From an uncultured Mucispirillum sp. (GTDB taxonomy: Bacteria > Chrysiogenota > Deferribacteres > Deferribacterales > Mucispirillaceae), in the NCBI GenBank assembly GCA_944326705.1, contig CALVEY010000015.1:1-56566 (forward strand): a stretch of DNA of 56,566 bases, read 5' to 3'. The position numbers and the translations under genes are program-made. Positions 44,883 through 52,754 of this stretch are shown in pieces; the stretch's first letter is position 1, and every line of letters starts with the position of its first letter. Under the pieces are notes generated by a model. That model had not been told where the DNA came from. It did no database searches and was given only the letters and a program-made list of their open reading frames with translations.

Positions 44883-46220
44883 GTGGCAGAATATGATGTT
44901 ATAATTGCAGGGGCTGGGCTTGCTGGCAGTGAAGCAGCTTATCAGCTGGCAGAAAAAGGTTATAAAGTAAATCTTATAGAAATGAGGCCTTTAAAAACTA
45001 CACCAGCCCATGAAACAGATAAATTTGCAGAGCTTGTATGCTCTAACAGCTTAAAATCGTTAGATATTACAACAGGAAGCGGGCTTTTAAAAAAAGAAAT
45101 GATGCTTTATAACTCTTTTCTTATGCAGACAGCTCTTAAATGCAGCGTGCCTGCAGGTGGTGCTTTAGCTGTTGACAGGGTTTTATTTTCTAATATTATT
45201 ACTGATGCTGTAAATAGTCATAAAAATATCACTGTTACAAATAAAGAAATTACAGAACTTCCTATAAATACAGATATTCCATTTCTTATTGCTACAGGGC
45301 CGCTTACAAGTGACACTTTAGCTGAAAACATAAAAGAATACTGTGGCGGAGCACTATACTTTGCTGATGCTATAAGCCCTATTATAGATGCAGATACTAT
45401 TGATATGGAAAAAGGATATTTCCTTGGCAGATACGGCAAGGGCGGCGATGATTATTTTAATATTCCTTTAACTGAAGAAGAATATAATACATTTTATGAT
45501 GATATAATGGCTGCTCCAAAAACAGCTTTTCATGATTTTGAAAAAATATCATATTTTGAAGGCTGTATGCCTGTAGAAGTTATGGCAGAAAGAGGCAGGC
45601 AGACTTTAACTTTTGGACCTATGAAACCTGTGGGACTTGAAAATCCTGAAACAAATATCCGCCCTTATGCTGTAATACAACTTAGAAAGGAAAATAAAGA
45701 AGGCACAGCATTTAATATGGTAGGCTTTCAAACAAAAATGACAATAGGTGCACAAAAGGAAATATTTAGAAAAATTCCCGCTTTAAAAAATGCAGAATTT
45801 TTAAGATTTGGCTCAGTCCATAGAAATACATATATAGAAAGTCCAAAACATATTTCAAGATACTTTAATTTTAACAGCAATAAAAACTTATTTATTGCAG
45901 GCCAGATTACAGGGCTTGAAGGATATAATGAATCTATTGCAGGGGGCTTAATGGCATCGCTGCAGATAGCAAGACTTTTAGAAAATAAACCATTTTTAGA
46001 TTTCCCAACTGGTACAGCTATGGGGAGCTTATCAGAATATATTTCTGGAATATCTGAATTTTCTAACGGCAAAAAATATGTGCCTTCTAACTTTCATCTT
46101 GGAATGCTACCGCCCCTTGAAAAGAAAGTGCGGGATAAAAAACTGAAAAAACAAATGCAGGTAGAAGCTGCATACAAAAAGGCAGAATTATTTTATAAAG
46201 AAAATTATGGAAATAGATAA
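44883..46220 (+). CDS. trmFO: Methylenetetrahydrofolate-tRNA-(uracil-5-)-methyltransferase
   Basis: 445 residues from a GTG at 44883 with AAAGGA upstream. The FAD-binding start is DVIIAGAGLAGSEAAYQLAE, and the TrmFO signatures MRP...TPAHETDKFAELVCSN, DRVLFSNIIT and QITGLEGYNESIAGG are present. It makes 5-methyluridine at position 54 of tRNA using methylene-THF and FADH2. It overlaps xerC by 14 bases. Confidence 0.95.
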   Translation: MAEYDVIIAGAGLAGSEAAYQLAEKGYKVNLIEMRPLKTTPAHETDKFAELVCSNSLKSLDITTGSGLLKKEMMLYNSFLMQTALKCSVPAGGALAVDRVLFSNIITDAVNSHKNITVTNKEITELPINTDIPFLIATGPLTSDTLAENIKEYCGGALYFADAISPIIDADTIDMEKGYFLGRYGKGGDDYFNIPLTEEEYNTFYDDIMAAPKTAFHDFEKISYFEGCMPVEVMAERGRQTLTFGPMKPVGLENPETNIRPYAVIQLRKENKEGTAFNMVGFQTKMTIGAQKEIFRKIPALKNAEFLRFGSVHRNTYIESPKHISRYFNFNSNKNLFIAGQITGLEGYNESIAGGLMASLQIARLLENKPFLDFPTGTAMGSLSEYISGISEFSNGKKYVPSNFHLGMLPPLEKKVRDKKLKKQMQVEAAYKKAELFYKENYGNR

Positions 46221-47124
46221 CGCAATAGAAGAATTTATAAATTTTGTCCGCGTAGAAAGAGAATACAGTGAACACTCTGTTACAGCATACGCAAAAGATT
46301 TAAGCGAGCTTTCTATTTATGCTCACGATGAAAAAGTGCCTGATGATGTAAAATCCCTTGATTTTTTCACACTTCGCGGCTTTATTACTACTCTTTATGA
46401 CAGAGAGTTATCAAAATCCAGCATTGAAAGAAAAATATCTACTATTAAATCATTTTTTAAATTTTTATACAGGCGGGGATTTATAGAAGAAAACCCTGCC
46501 CGTATGCTTAAATTTCCTAAAAAAGAAAAATATCTGCCTACTGTTTTTAATGTAGATGATATTTTTACACTTTTAGATTTGCCAGATAAAACTACACCTA
46601 TGGGTATGCGTGACGCTTTAATTTTAGAGCTTTTATATGGCACAGGCGTCCGTGTTTCTGAACTTGTAGGGCTTGATAGAAGTGCAGTTGATTTAAACGG
46701 TATGCGCATACTTGTGCGTGGTAAAGGCAAAAAAGAAAGGATTGTGCCACTTGCTCCAGAGCTTATCTCTCTTATTAAAGATTATTATAAAGTAATGTAT
46801 GATATTGTTGCAGATAACAGGATAGTAGACAGCGATGCACTAATTATAAACAGACTTGGCACACGCATGACAGATAGAACAGTGAGAAGAGTAGTGGAAA
46901 CATATCTGAAAAAAGCAGGGCTTCCACTAGATTACTCACCCCACTCTTTCAGGCACACTTTTGCAACCCACTTATTAGAGGGCGGTGCAGATTTACGCTC
47001 TATTCAAGAGCTTTTAGGCCATGAATCACTTGCCACTACACAAAAATATACCCACAGCGATTTAGCATCACTTTTAAAAGTGTATGATGAATCTCACCCT
47101 ATGGCAAAAAAAGATAACCAGTAA
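46207..47124 (+). CDS. xerC: Tyrosine recombinase XerC/XerD type
   Basis: 305 residues. An N-terminal SAM-like domain is followed by a catalytic domain with the Arg in GTGVRVSELVGL, the His-x-x-Arg in SPHSFRHTFATHLL, the LGHESLATTQKYTH block with His and the nucleophilic Tyr, and the RGKGKKERIVPL beta-hairpin lysine. It resolves chromosome dimers at dif. The position after trmFO matches the usual xerC context, where hslVU often follows; here a lipoprotein gene follows instead. Confidence 0.92.
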   Translation: MEIDNAIEEFINFVRVEREYSEHSVTAYAKDLSELSIYAHDEKVPDDVKSLDFFTLRGFITTLYDRELSKSSIERKISTIKSFFKFLYRRGFIEENPARMLKFPKKEKYLPTVFNVDDIFTLLDLPDKTTPMGMRDALILELLYGTGVRVSELVGLDRSAVDLNGMRILVRGKGKKERIVPLAPELISLIKDYYKVMYDIVADNRIVDSDALIINRLGTRMTDRTVRRVVETYLKKAGLPLDYSPHSFRHTFATHLLEGGADLRSIQELLGHESLATTQKYTHSDLASLLKVYDESHPMAKKDNQ

Positions 47125-47157
47125 AATAAAATATTATTCTCTTTTTTTAAAAAACAC

Positions 47158-47182
47158 TTGACATTCCCCCCCATGATATGAT
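47158..47182 (+). promoter_or_regulatory. Poly-C spacer promoter (C7), probably phase-variable
   Basis: TTGACA at 47158-47163 and TATGAT at 47177-47182, with TG at 47174-47175. The spacer is 13 bp with a C7 run (47166-47172). The design, including the TT before and ATGA after the C run, matches the promoter at 8603 although the loci are 38 kb apart. Confidence 0.7.
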
Positions 47183-47214
47183 GGGGACACAAATTATGAA
47201 AAAGGAGATATTTT

Positions 47215-48357
47215 ATGAAAAAATCTTTATTATCAATTTTATTAGCAGCATTTCTTGCTTTAATATCAGGCTGTGCTGATGACACAAAAAATACAGGAAC
47301 AAGTGGTGGTTCATCTAATATTGAAAGTATTCCTGCTGGTGATGAAATAAAATTAGAAAAACATCAAAATAATTACGCATGGGCTTATGCAGACCTTACA
47401 AACCCAAGAAAAGAACAAGGAACATACTATCCTATACTGATAAGTAATCTTATGGGGTTATATAATTATAATACACTATTAACATCTACATACAAAGTTG
47501 ATAACTCTGATGGGGACCTTACATTAGGAAATAAAAATTATGATATAGACGGAGCAACATCTTTAAATAATAGTGGAACTACTAGATATCATTTAGCATT
47601 TACTGACGGCAGTATTCCAACTAAAGGAACAATAGTAATTGCATTTCTTACTAAAGAGGAAGAAAATAAGTTTTTTAATATAGAACTAGTAGATGGCAAA
47701 CTACCTCAATCTTTAATTGATGAATTAAATCAATTAGGAGCATTAAGACAATATAAATGGGCAACTGATACAGGCACTGGTGGAAGTAGTAATGCAGGGG
47801 GCCTGCCAGCAGAAAATATTCCTGTAGATGAAACTACAGTATATGAATTTACTAAAAAATATTACCAAGTTTATAGTATAGAAGTAAGAAACCCAAGACA
47901 AGATGTTTCTGAACCAATATATCCTGTATTAATAAGCCAGGCTTTAGGGTTAGAAGGTGGTGAAACTGACCTTACTCAATATGGCTTTGGTATTGTTAAA
48001 GGTGTGAAATATTTCGCACACTTTGCCAGTCAAAGTTATTTAAGTCAGTCAAAAACACCAGACCTTACATTTTGTAGAAATCCATCAGAAACTGTTCTTA
48101 ATATAACAAGTACAAATGGATTTATGAATTCTGAAGAAAAGAAAACTTACTATATATCATTTGAGGAATGGAACGACCCAGTTATGCCGTCTGAAGGATA
48201 TCTTTTATTTGCTTTTCTTACAGCAGAAGAAATACAAAAATATTTTCCAAGTAAAGACATTATTGACCCATTTGCAAAAAAATATTTAGACAGCACTGTT
48301 ATTGATGAACTTAAAAACCTTGGTGCATTAAAACAATATAAATGGACAGCCAAATAA
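47215..48357 (+). CDS. Putative lipoprotein with two copies of the NPR/LGALRQYKW domain
   Basis: 380 residues. The signal peptide ends in an ISGC lipobox; AAAGGAGA precedes the ATG. Domain 1 (about 45-185) closely follows the 10400 lipoprotein: YAWAYADLTNPR, YYPILIS, GDLTLGNKNYD, TRYHLAFTDG, LNQLGALRQYKW. After a Gly/Ser/Thr linker, domain 2 (about 205-378) is a divergent copy: VYSIEVRNPR, IYPVLISQALGL, LLFAFLTAEEIQKYF, LKNLGALKQYKW. Function unknown. The C7 promoter points to a variably expressed surface protein. Confidence 0.82.
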   Translation: MKKSLLSILLAAFLALISGCADDTKNTGTSGGSSNIESIPAGDEIKLEKHQNNYAWAYADLTNPRKEQGTYYPILISNLMGLYNYNTLLTSTYKVDNSDGDLTLGNKNYDIDGATSLNNSGTTRYHLAFTDGSIPTKGTIVIAFLTKEEENKFFNIELVDGKLPQSLIDELNQLGALRQYKWATDTGTGGSSNAGGLPAENIPVDETTVYEFTKKYYQVYSIEVRNPRQDVSEPIYPVLISQALGLEGGETDLTQYGFGIVKGVKYFAHFASQSYLSQSKTPDLTFCRNPSETVLNITSTNGFMNSEEKKTYYISFEEWNDPVMPSEGYLLFAFLTAEEIQKYFPSKDIIDPFAKKYLDSTVIDELKNLGALKQYKWTAK

Positions 48358-48369
48358 TTAAACTTATAT

Positions 48370-48405
48370 CCTTATCAGTTAAAAACTGATAAGGATTTTC
48401 TTTAT
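48370..48405 (+). terminator. Rho-independent terminator
   Basis: CCTTATCAGTT/AACTGATAAGG stem with an AAA loop, followed by ATTTTCTTT. It closes the 47215 lipoprotein gene. Confidence 0.8.
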
Positions 48406-48513
48406 CTTTAATCCATATCATTATTCTCACAACAAATATTAACCCATTTTATTCTTTTTTATCAATTATTTAAAACTTATTGAAAACTTTTTTCATTTTT
48501 TTTAAATTTTTTA

Positions 48514-48547
48514 TTGACTTTTATTATCAATAATGATATTAATAATC
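48514..48547 (+). promoter_or_regulatory. Promoter with Fur-box-like operator
   Basis: TTGACT at 48514-48519, 17-bp spacer, TATTAA at 48537-48542 with an extended TG. A sequence at 48529-48547 matches 15 of 19 positions of the Fur consensus GATAATGATAATCATTATC and covers the -10. The AT-rich background makes such matches easier to find by chance. Confidence 0.5.
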
Positions 48548-48549
48548 AT

Positions 48550-48733
48550 CGGCAGAAAGGAAATACTAAAAGCCGAAATAAATTAGTATATAAGGAGTTT
48601 TCAGCTAGGATTTTTTTAGCACTCAGGCTTATCAATGATAAGCGTTTTCAAATAGTAAGATTTCCCGTTCTTACAATCCTCCCATATTTTTGCACAATTA
48701 AAAACAGCAGGTCGGCACACCCTGCTGTTTTTG
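48550..48733 (+). ncRNA. Candidate small RNA of about 185 nt, Fur-controlled
   Basis: It is bounded by the promoter/Fur-box at 48514-48547 and a strong terminator at 48700-48735, with no credible protein gene between. It contains a 5' GGC...GCC pairing (about 48551 and 48572), a GCTTATCAATGATAAGC hairpin (about 48627-48643) and C-rich stretches TTTCCCG and CCTCCC (48661-48683) that could pair with ribosome sites. Iron-regulated RNAs such as RyhB and FsrA have this general design. I do not recognise a named RNA family. A 127-codon frame over it is not convincing. Confidence 0.45.
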
Positions 48734-48735
48734 TT
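48700..48735 (+). terminator. Rho-independent terminator of the candidate small RNA
   Basis: AAAAACAGCAGG and CCTGCTGTTTTTG flank a short loop (TCGGCACA-type). The stem is GC-rich with a T-run on one side and an A-run on the other, so it could act in both directions. Confidence 0.8.
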
Positions 48736-49064
48736 TCTACTTTTATAAAAACTGCATTGCATTTTTTTATAATAATGATTACAGTTAATTTATCCCCTTT
48801 TTTAAAATATGTTCTCATATTATCTCATTATCTTTGTAACTTAATTGTATATGATTATGCAGTTTGGAACATAAGGAATGAAATAACAAAAATTTGATTT
48901 ATGAGATTTGCGGCGGTATAATTATTTAAATTTTATCCTATAAGTATATATAATTATTGAAACAGATTTACTTATAATTGTTAAAGATAAACCTGTTAGA
49001 AAAATACTTTTAAAATATATATGCTTATGTTATTCTTATTTAGTATTTTATTTGTGAGGCTTTT
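48736..49064. other. AT-rich gap before the M24-like gene
   Basis: No gene is supported here. A TAATAATGATTA-like stretch near 48770-48782 is a weak second Fur-box candidate. The promoter of the gene at 49065 must lie in the AT-rich 48940-49050 part but cannot be placed with confidence. Confidence 0.4.
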
Positions 49065-50267
49065 ATGTATTCAAAAGTGCCTGGTGCAGAACTGATTAAC
49101 AGACTTAAAAAATTTACTACATTTATGGATATGACTGATGATGCATGGCGGTATATCTTCATATTTAACCCAGTGAATATCTACTATTTTACAGGCACTA
49201 TGCAGGACGGCATACTTTTTATACAAAGAGATGAAGAGCCCATATATTTTGTTAAAAGAAGTGTAGAAAGAGCAGCCAAAGAAATAAGATACTGCAAAGT
49301 TATGGCATATAAAGAGCTGCAGGATATTAAAAACGAACTTGCACTTAATACATTTTTCCCTGCATTTGTAGATAAAGGCTTTGTAACTATCAAACTTTTA
49401 GAAGAATTTAATACTCAGTTTGAATTTGGCAAAATATATTCCTGTGATAAAGCATTAAATATGACTAGAAGTGTAAAAAGCAAGTATGAGCTTGATATAT
49501 TAAAAGAAGCAGGAGCAATACACTCTGATATTATGGCAAATATTGTGCCTGAACTTTTAACAGAAGATATTTCAGAAAGAGATGCTGCACTGCTTATATT
49601 TAATGAGTTTATAAAAAAAGGACATCAAGGTATAGTCCGCTTTGAAAGACCTGGAATGGAATTTCAAACATTAAATGTAGCTTTTGGAGAAAGCTCATTA
49701 AATATTTATAAATATGATATTCCTGCAGGTGTCACTGGCATATATGCTTCTTCCCCCTTTTTTGGAAGCAGTAAAATCACTTTAAAACAAAATGATTTAG
49801 TAACAATACCTTCTGTATTTGGCATTAACGGCTATCACTCAGTATGCACATACTGCTACGCTTTTAACAGCCTTATAGACTATATACGCAGGCAGCAGGA
49901 GCACTGCAAAAATTTAAAAGATTTAGCAGTAACTCTTTTAAAACCAGGTGCAAAACCAAGCGAAATTTATACGGAAATTATGGATAATATTCATCCAGAA
50001 ATTCAAGGCACATTTATGGGGCTTGGTGATAACACTCTTACTCATCTTGGCTGGGGCACAGGGCTTGCCGTTGATGAATTTCCTGTTATATCAAAAAATA
50101 ATGATAAACCACTTGTGGAAAATATGGTTATAAACTTAGGATTTTTCTCAGCATTAGAAGGCTACGGTGTAACAGGTATGCAGCATACATATATTATCAC
50201 TGCAGAAGGCGGCGTATCTATTAACGGCGATGCTGATGAAGTAACAGTTGCAGGAAAATATTTATAA
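49065..50267 (+). CDS. M24-fold protein lacking the metal-binding residues (pseudo-peptidase)
   Basis: 400 residues with the creatinase-type N-terminal domain (FNPVNIYYFTGTMQDGIL) and an M24 'pita-bread' C-terminal half. The usual ligand positions appear replaced: DLVTIPSVFGINGYHS and CTYCYAF in place of the two aspartates, GWGTGLAVDEFP where GHGxGLxVHExP is expected, NLGFF for the EPG motif, and MQHTY for the last Glu. The fold is inferred from these alignments by eye. A binding or regulatory role is more likely than peptidase activity. It converges on the ferredoxin-like gene, which ends one base after it. Confidence 0.75.
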   Translation: MYSKVPGAELINRLKKFTTFMDMTDDAWRYIFIFNPVNIYYFTGTMQDGILFIQRDEEPIYFVKRSVERAAKEIRYCKVMAYKELQDIKNELALNTFFPAFVDKGFVTIKLLEEFNTQFEFGKIYSCDKALNMTRSVKSKYELDILKEAGAIHSDIMANIVPELLTEDISERDAALLIFNEFIKKGHQGIVRFERPGMEFQTLNVAFGESSLNIYKYDIPAGVTGIYASSPFFGSSKITLKQNDLVTIPSVFGINGYHSVCTYCYAFNSLIDYIRRQQEHCKNLKDLAVTLLKPGAKPSEIYTEIMDNIHPEIQGTFMGLGDNTLTHLGWGTGLAVDEFPVISKNNDKPLVENMVINLGFFSALEGYGVTGMQHTYIITAEGGVSINGDADEVTVAGKYL

Positions 50268-50268
50268 T

Positions 50269-51411
50269 CTATACATCAAATATTTTCATATCTGATATTG
50301 TTAGCCTTTCGCTGTTCCTTGAAACAAGAACATTATCTTGAAAAAATGTTTTTAAGTTTAATGTATCTTTATAATGAAGCTTATTATGGTAGCATGCCCT
50401 TTCGCAAAGTTTACATGATATACATTTTGATGGGTTAAAAGTGATTTCAGTTCTTTCATCATTTATATATAATGCACCAGTATTGCAAAATCTTGCACAC
50501 ATTCCACAGTAAACACATGATTCATCTATTACCATATTATTAAACAGATTATTAGTTTCAACTTCTAAGCGAGTTATTTTTCCTAAAGACATAAGGCTGT
50601 CTAAAAAGATTTTTCTTCTTGCTGTTTCTTCATGGGTAAAATCAATTTTAGTTCTGTCTTCTAAAGTTTCAACAGTAATCATATCAGCACTTTTTAATAT
50701 ACTTTCCTGCAGAGTGTTTTTAAAGAAAGCAAACATACCGCGCCTGTTTACTGCTGGGTTTGGCTTTTCTTCCTCTTTTGGCTGGATTATAGGAAGCTGT
50801 TTTGGAAATATTAAGCGTATACTGTCAGATTCATATATTATTTCTAAGTCATTTAAATCTTCAAATATAGTTTTTAACTGCTCTAAAAGTTTAATTTCCT
50901 GCTCTAATACCTGTTTGCCGTTTTTAGAATCACATTCCATGCAAAGCCCGTATTTGATAGTTATGCGGGAAGCTCCATGAAGATAAAGCACTATAAAATC
51001 TACCACATTAAATATGCCTGCACAGTCCACCACTGCTGTCTGCCTGTTGTATGCAGGATTATCACTGCAGGTAATAACTAAATCACCACGGGAAGTAATA
51101 CTGCGGCTTAGATTATCAATAAATTTCCTGTAACCGCCATGTCTTAGTCTGAATACCTGAGCATTACACTGGCTTACGCATATTCCGCAGCCAGTGCATT
51201 TATCCCATTCAACATTTATAGTTTCCCCAGGTCCGCCAACTTTTATAGCTTCTGAAGGACATAAAGTATAGCATGTTGTGCATGGTGAGCTTTTATGCTT
51301 TATTTTAGAGCAAAACTTAGGGGCAACAGAGATAGAGCGTGATACCCCTTCAAACACCATATTTGCAATATCTATTTTATTAAACAATATATCACCTGAA
51401 TATAATGGCAA
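50269..51411 (-). CDS. Multi-cluster 4Fe-4S ferredoxin-like protein
   Basis: 380 residues. Two N-terminal 4Fe-4S motifs are present (SPCTTCYTLCPSEAI near 41-55 and KCTGCGICVSQCNA near 71-84), and two near the C-terminus (SCVYCGMCARFCNTGAL near 293 and KCISCKLCERACYHNKL near 321). The middle region has CMECDSKNGK and a helical segment. The protein is cytoplasmic, with no signal peptide. It probably moves electrons for a partner enzyme. The radical SAM gene 9 bases upstream is the obvious candidate. It is not a recognised named enzyme. Confidence 0.8.
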   Translation of the reverse strand: MPLYSGDILFNKIDIANMVFEGVSRSISVAPKFCSKIKHKSSPCTTCYTLCPSEAIKVGGPGETINVEWDKCTGCGICVSQCNAQVFRLRHGGYRKFIDNLSRSITSRGDLVITCSDNPAYNRQTAVVDCAGIFNVVDFIVLYLHGASRITIKYGLCMECDSKNGKQVLEQEIKLLEQLKTIFEDLNDLEIIYESDSIRLIFPKQLPIIQPKEEEKPNPAVNRRGMFAFFKNTLQESILKSADMITVETLEDRTKIDFTHEETARRKIFLDSLMSLGKITRLEVETNNLFNNMVIDESCVYCGMCARFCNTGALYINDERTEITFNPSKCISCKLCERACYHNKLHYKDTLNLKTFFQDNVLVSRNSERLTISDMKIFDV

Positions 51412-51420
51412 AATATATTA

Positions 51421-52749
51421 TTAAATATCAGATAATTCAAAAGTTTTAGGCTCAACTTTATCTATCTGATATTCTCTTAATACTTTTCTGCCGTATTCTT
51501 CATCAAAATCAACTGCTAAATAAGTAAGCCCAAGTTCCATATCGTAATCTTTTAATAAAGTAATATATGTTGGTGAAAATTCTATTACTTTATTTGATGT
51601 ATCATACATATAATGGTCTACTTTATTATCATCAAGCACTGCTTTTATTTTAGCAGCATCATCACCATAACCTTTTGCTGTTTTTAAGAAGAAATCTTTT
51701 TCAGAAAAATATTCTATCTCACTCATTTTAATAGGGTGGTTGCTTTGATAAAGCTGTGCAGTTAATTTATTTTCAAGACTGCAGTAGTGCATACCCATTT
51801 TAACATTATGTTCAAGGCAGTAAAGCATTACTTCTAAACATTCTATATTACTTTGAGCAATAGGTACGCCCCCTGCATAAGTATAAGGATAAAGCACTTT
51901 GTATGGTCTTTTAGATACTTCATAGCCTTTATTTTTATATTCATCTGGGTGCACATAAGGGTATAAAAACTCTAATACATTAATACCGAATATGCCTATT
52001 TTATCAAGAGTCATCATTAACTCTTCCATTTCTTTTACTTTTCCAAGCATTAAAGGCATTTCTACCATTGTGCGTTTAATATATTTTACTGCTAATGCTA
52101 AATTATCAAGGCTTTTTTGGTCTACTTTTCCATTTTCATCTGGTTTTAAACCAAAGCGGATTTCATCAAGCCCTGCATCTTTTAATGACTGCATAATTTC
52201 TTCAGTAACTAAATCACCATTAGTATATATTCTTGTTTGTATAGTTTTATCTGCTTTTTTAACTTCTTTTAAAAACTCTGCACATTTATCTGGATATAAT
52301 AAAGGCTCGCCACCAGTTATACCAACAGATTTCATTTTTTTATAATATCCTAAATGAGTTTTAAACTCTGATATAATATCATATACTTTATTTACACCTT
52401 CTGCATAGTCTGCCTGGTTTTTATTAGTGCAGAAAAAACAGTCGCGGTTGCATTTTAAAGTAAGAATATATGTTGCAGAGCCCATACCTGTATGGCAGTG
52501 CTCACATGATGGAGATATTGCATTAATTACAACACTTTTACCGCTATTGCATATACGCGCACCTTTTTCTTCTAATTTTTTTAAAAGTTCCTGTTCTTTT
52601 TTAGAATAATCTTCTTTAGATATTCCTGCACCGCTTTCTTTGATATATTCTAAAAAGTTTTCATACTGCTCTATATATCTTTTTGCATCTGCTTTTAATC
52701 CTTCATTTTTTAAAGAATCAATGTTTTCTTTTGTAATTGTGTATACCAC
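51421..52749 (-). CDS. Radical SAM protein
   Basis: 442 residues. The CNRDCFFC motif (C100, C104, C107) binds the SAM-linked cluster, followed by GGEPLLYPDKC (the GGE motif) and a TIM-barrel layout. An N-terminal extension carries additional cysteines (C67, and SCEHCHTG at 81-88) that may bind metal. The C-terminal part is about 150 residues and does not carry a SPASM-type seven-cysteine set. The substrate is unknown. It lies between the histidine kinase gene and the multi-cluster ferredoxin gene on the same strand with gaps under 10 bases. Confidence 0.85.
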   Translation of the reverse strand: MVYTITKENIDSLKNEGLKADAKRYIEQYENFLEYIKESGAGISKEDYSKKEQELLKKLEEKGARICNSGKSVVINAISPSCEHCHTGMGSATYILTLKCNRDCFFCTNKNQADYAEGVNKVYDIISEFKTHLGYYKKMKSVGITGGEPLLYPDKCAEFLKEVKKADKTIQTRIYTNGDLVTEEIMQSLKDAGLDEIRFGLKPDENGKVDQKSLDNLALAVKYIKRTMVEMPLMLGKVKEMEELMMTLDKIGIFGINVLEFLYPYVHPDEYKNKGYEVSKRPYKVLYPYTYAGGVPIAQSNIECLEVMLYCLEHNVKMGMHYCSLENKLTAQLYQSNHPIKMSEIEYFSEKDFFLKTAKGYGDDAAKIKAVLDDNKVDHYMYDTSNKVIEFSPTYITLLKDYDMELGLTYLAVDFDEEYGRKVLREYQIDKVEPKTFELSDI

Positions 52750-52754
52750 TTTCC

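Noticed and set aside
48514-48897. 127-codon open frame in the gap after the 47215 lipoprotein
   Set aside because: It starts inside a promoter, crosses a strong terminator hairpin, and its composition is not protein-like. The candidate small RNA explains the region better.
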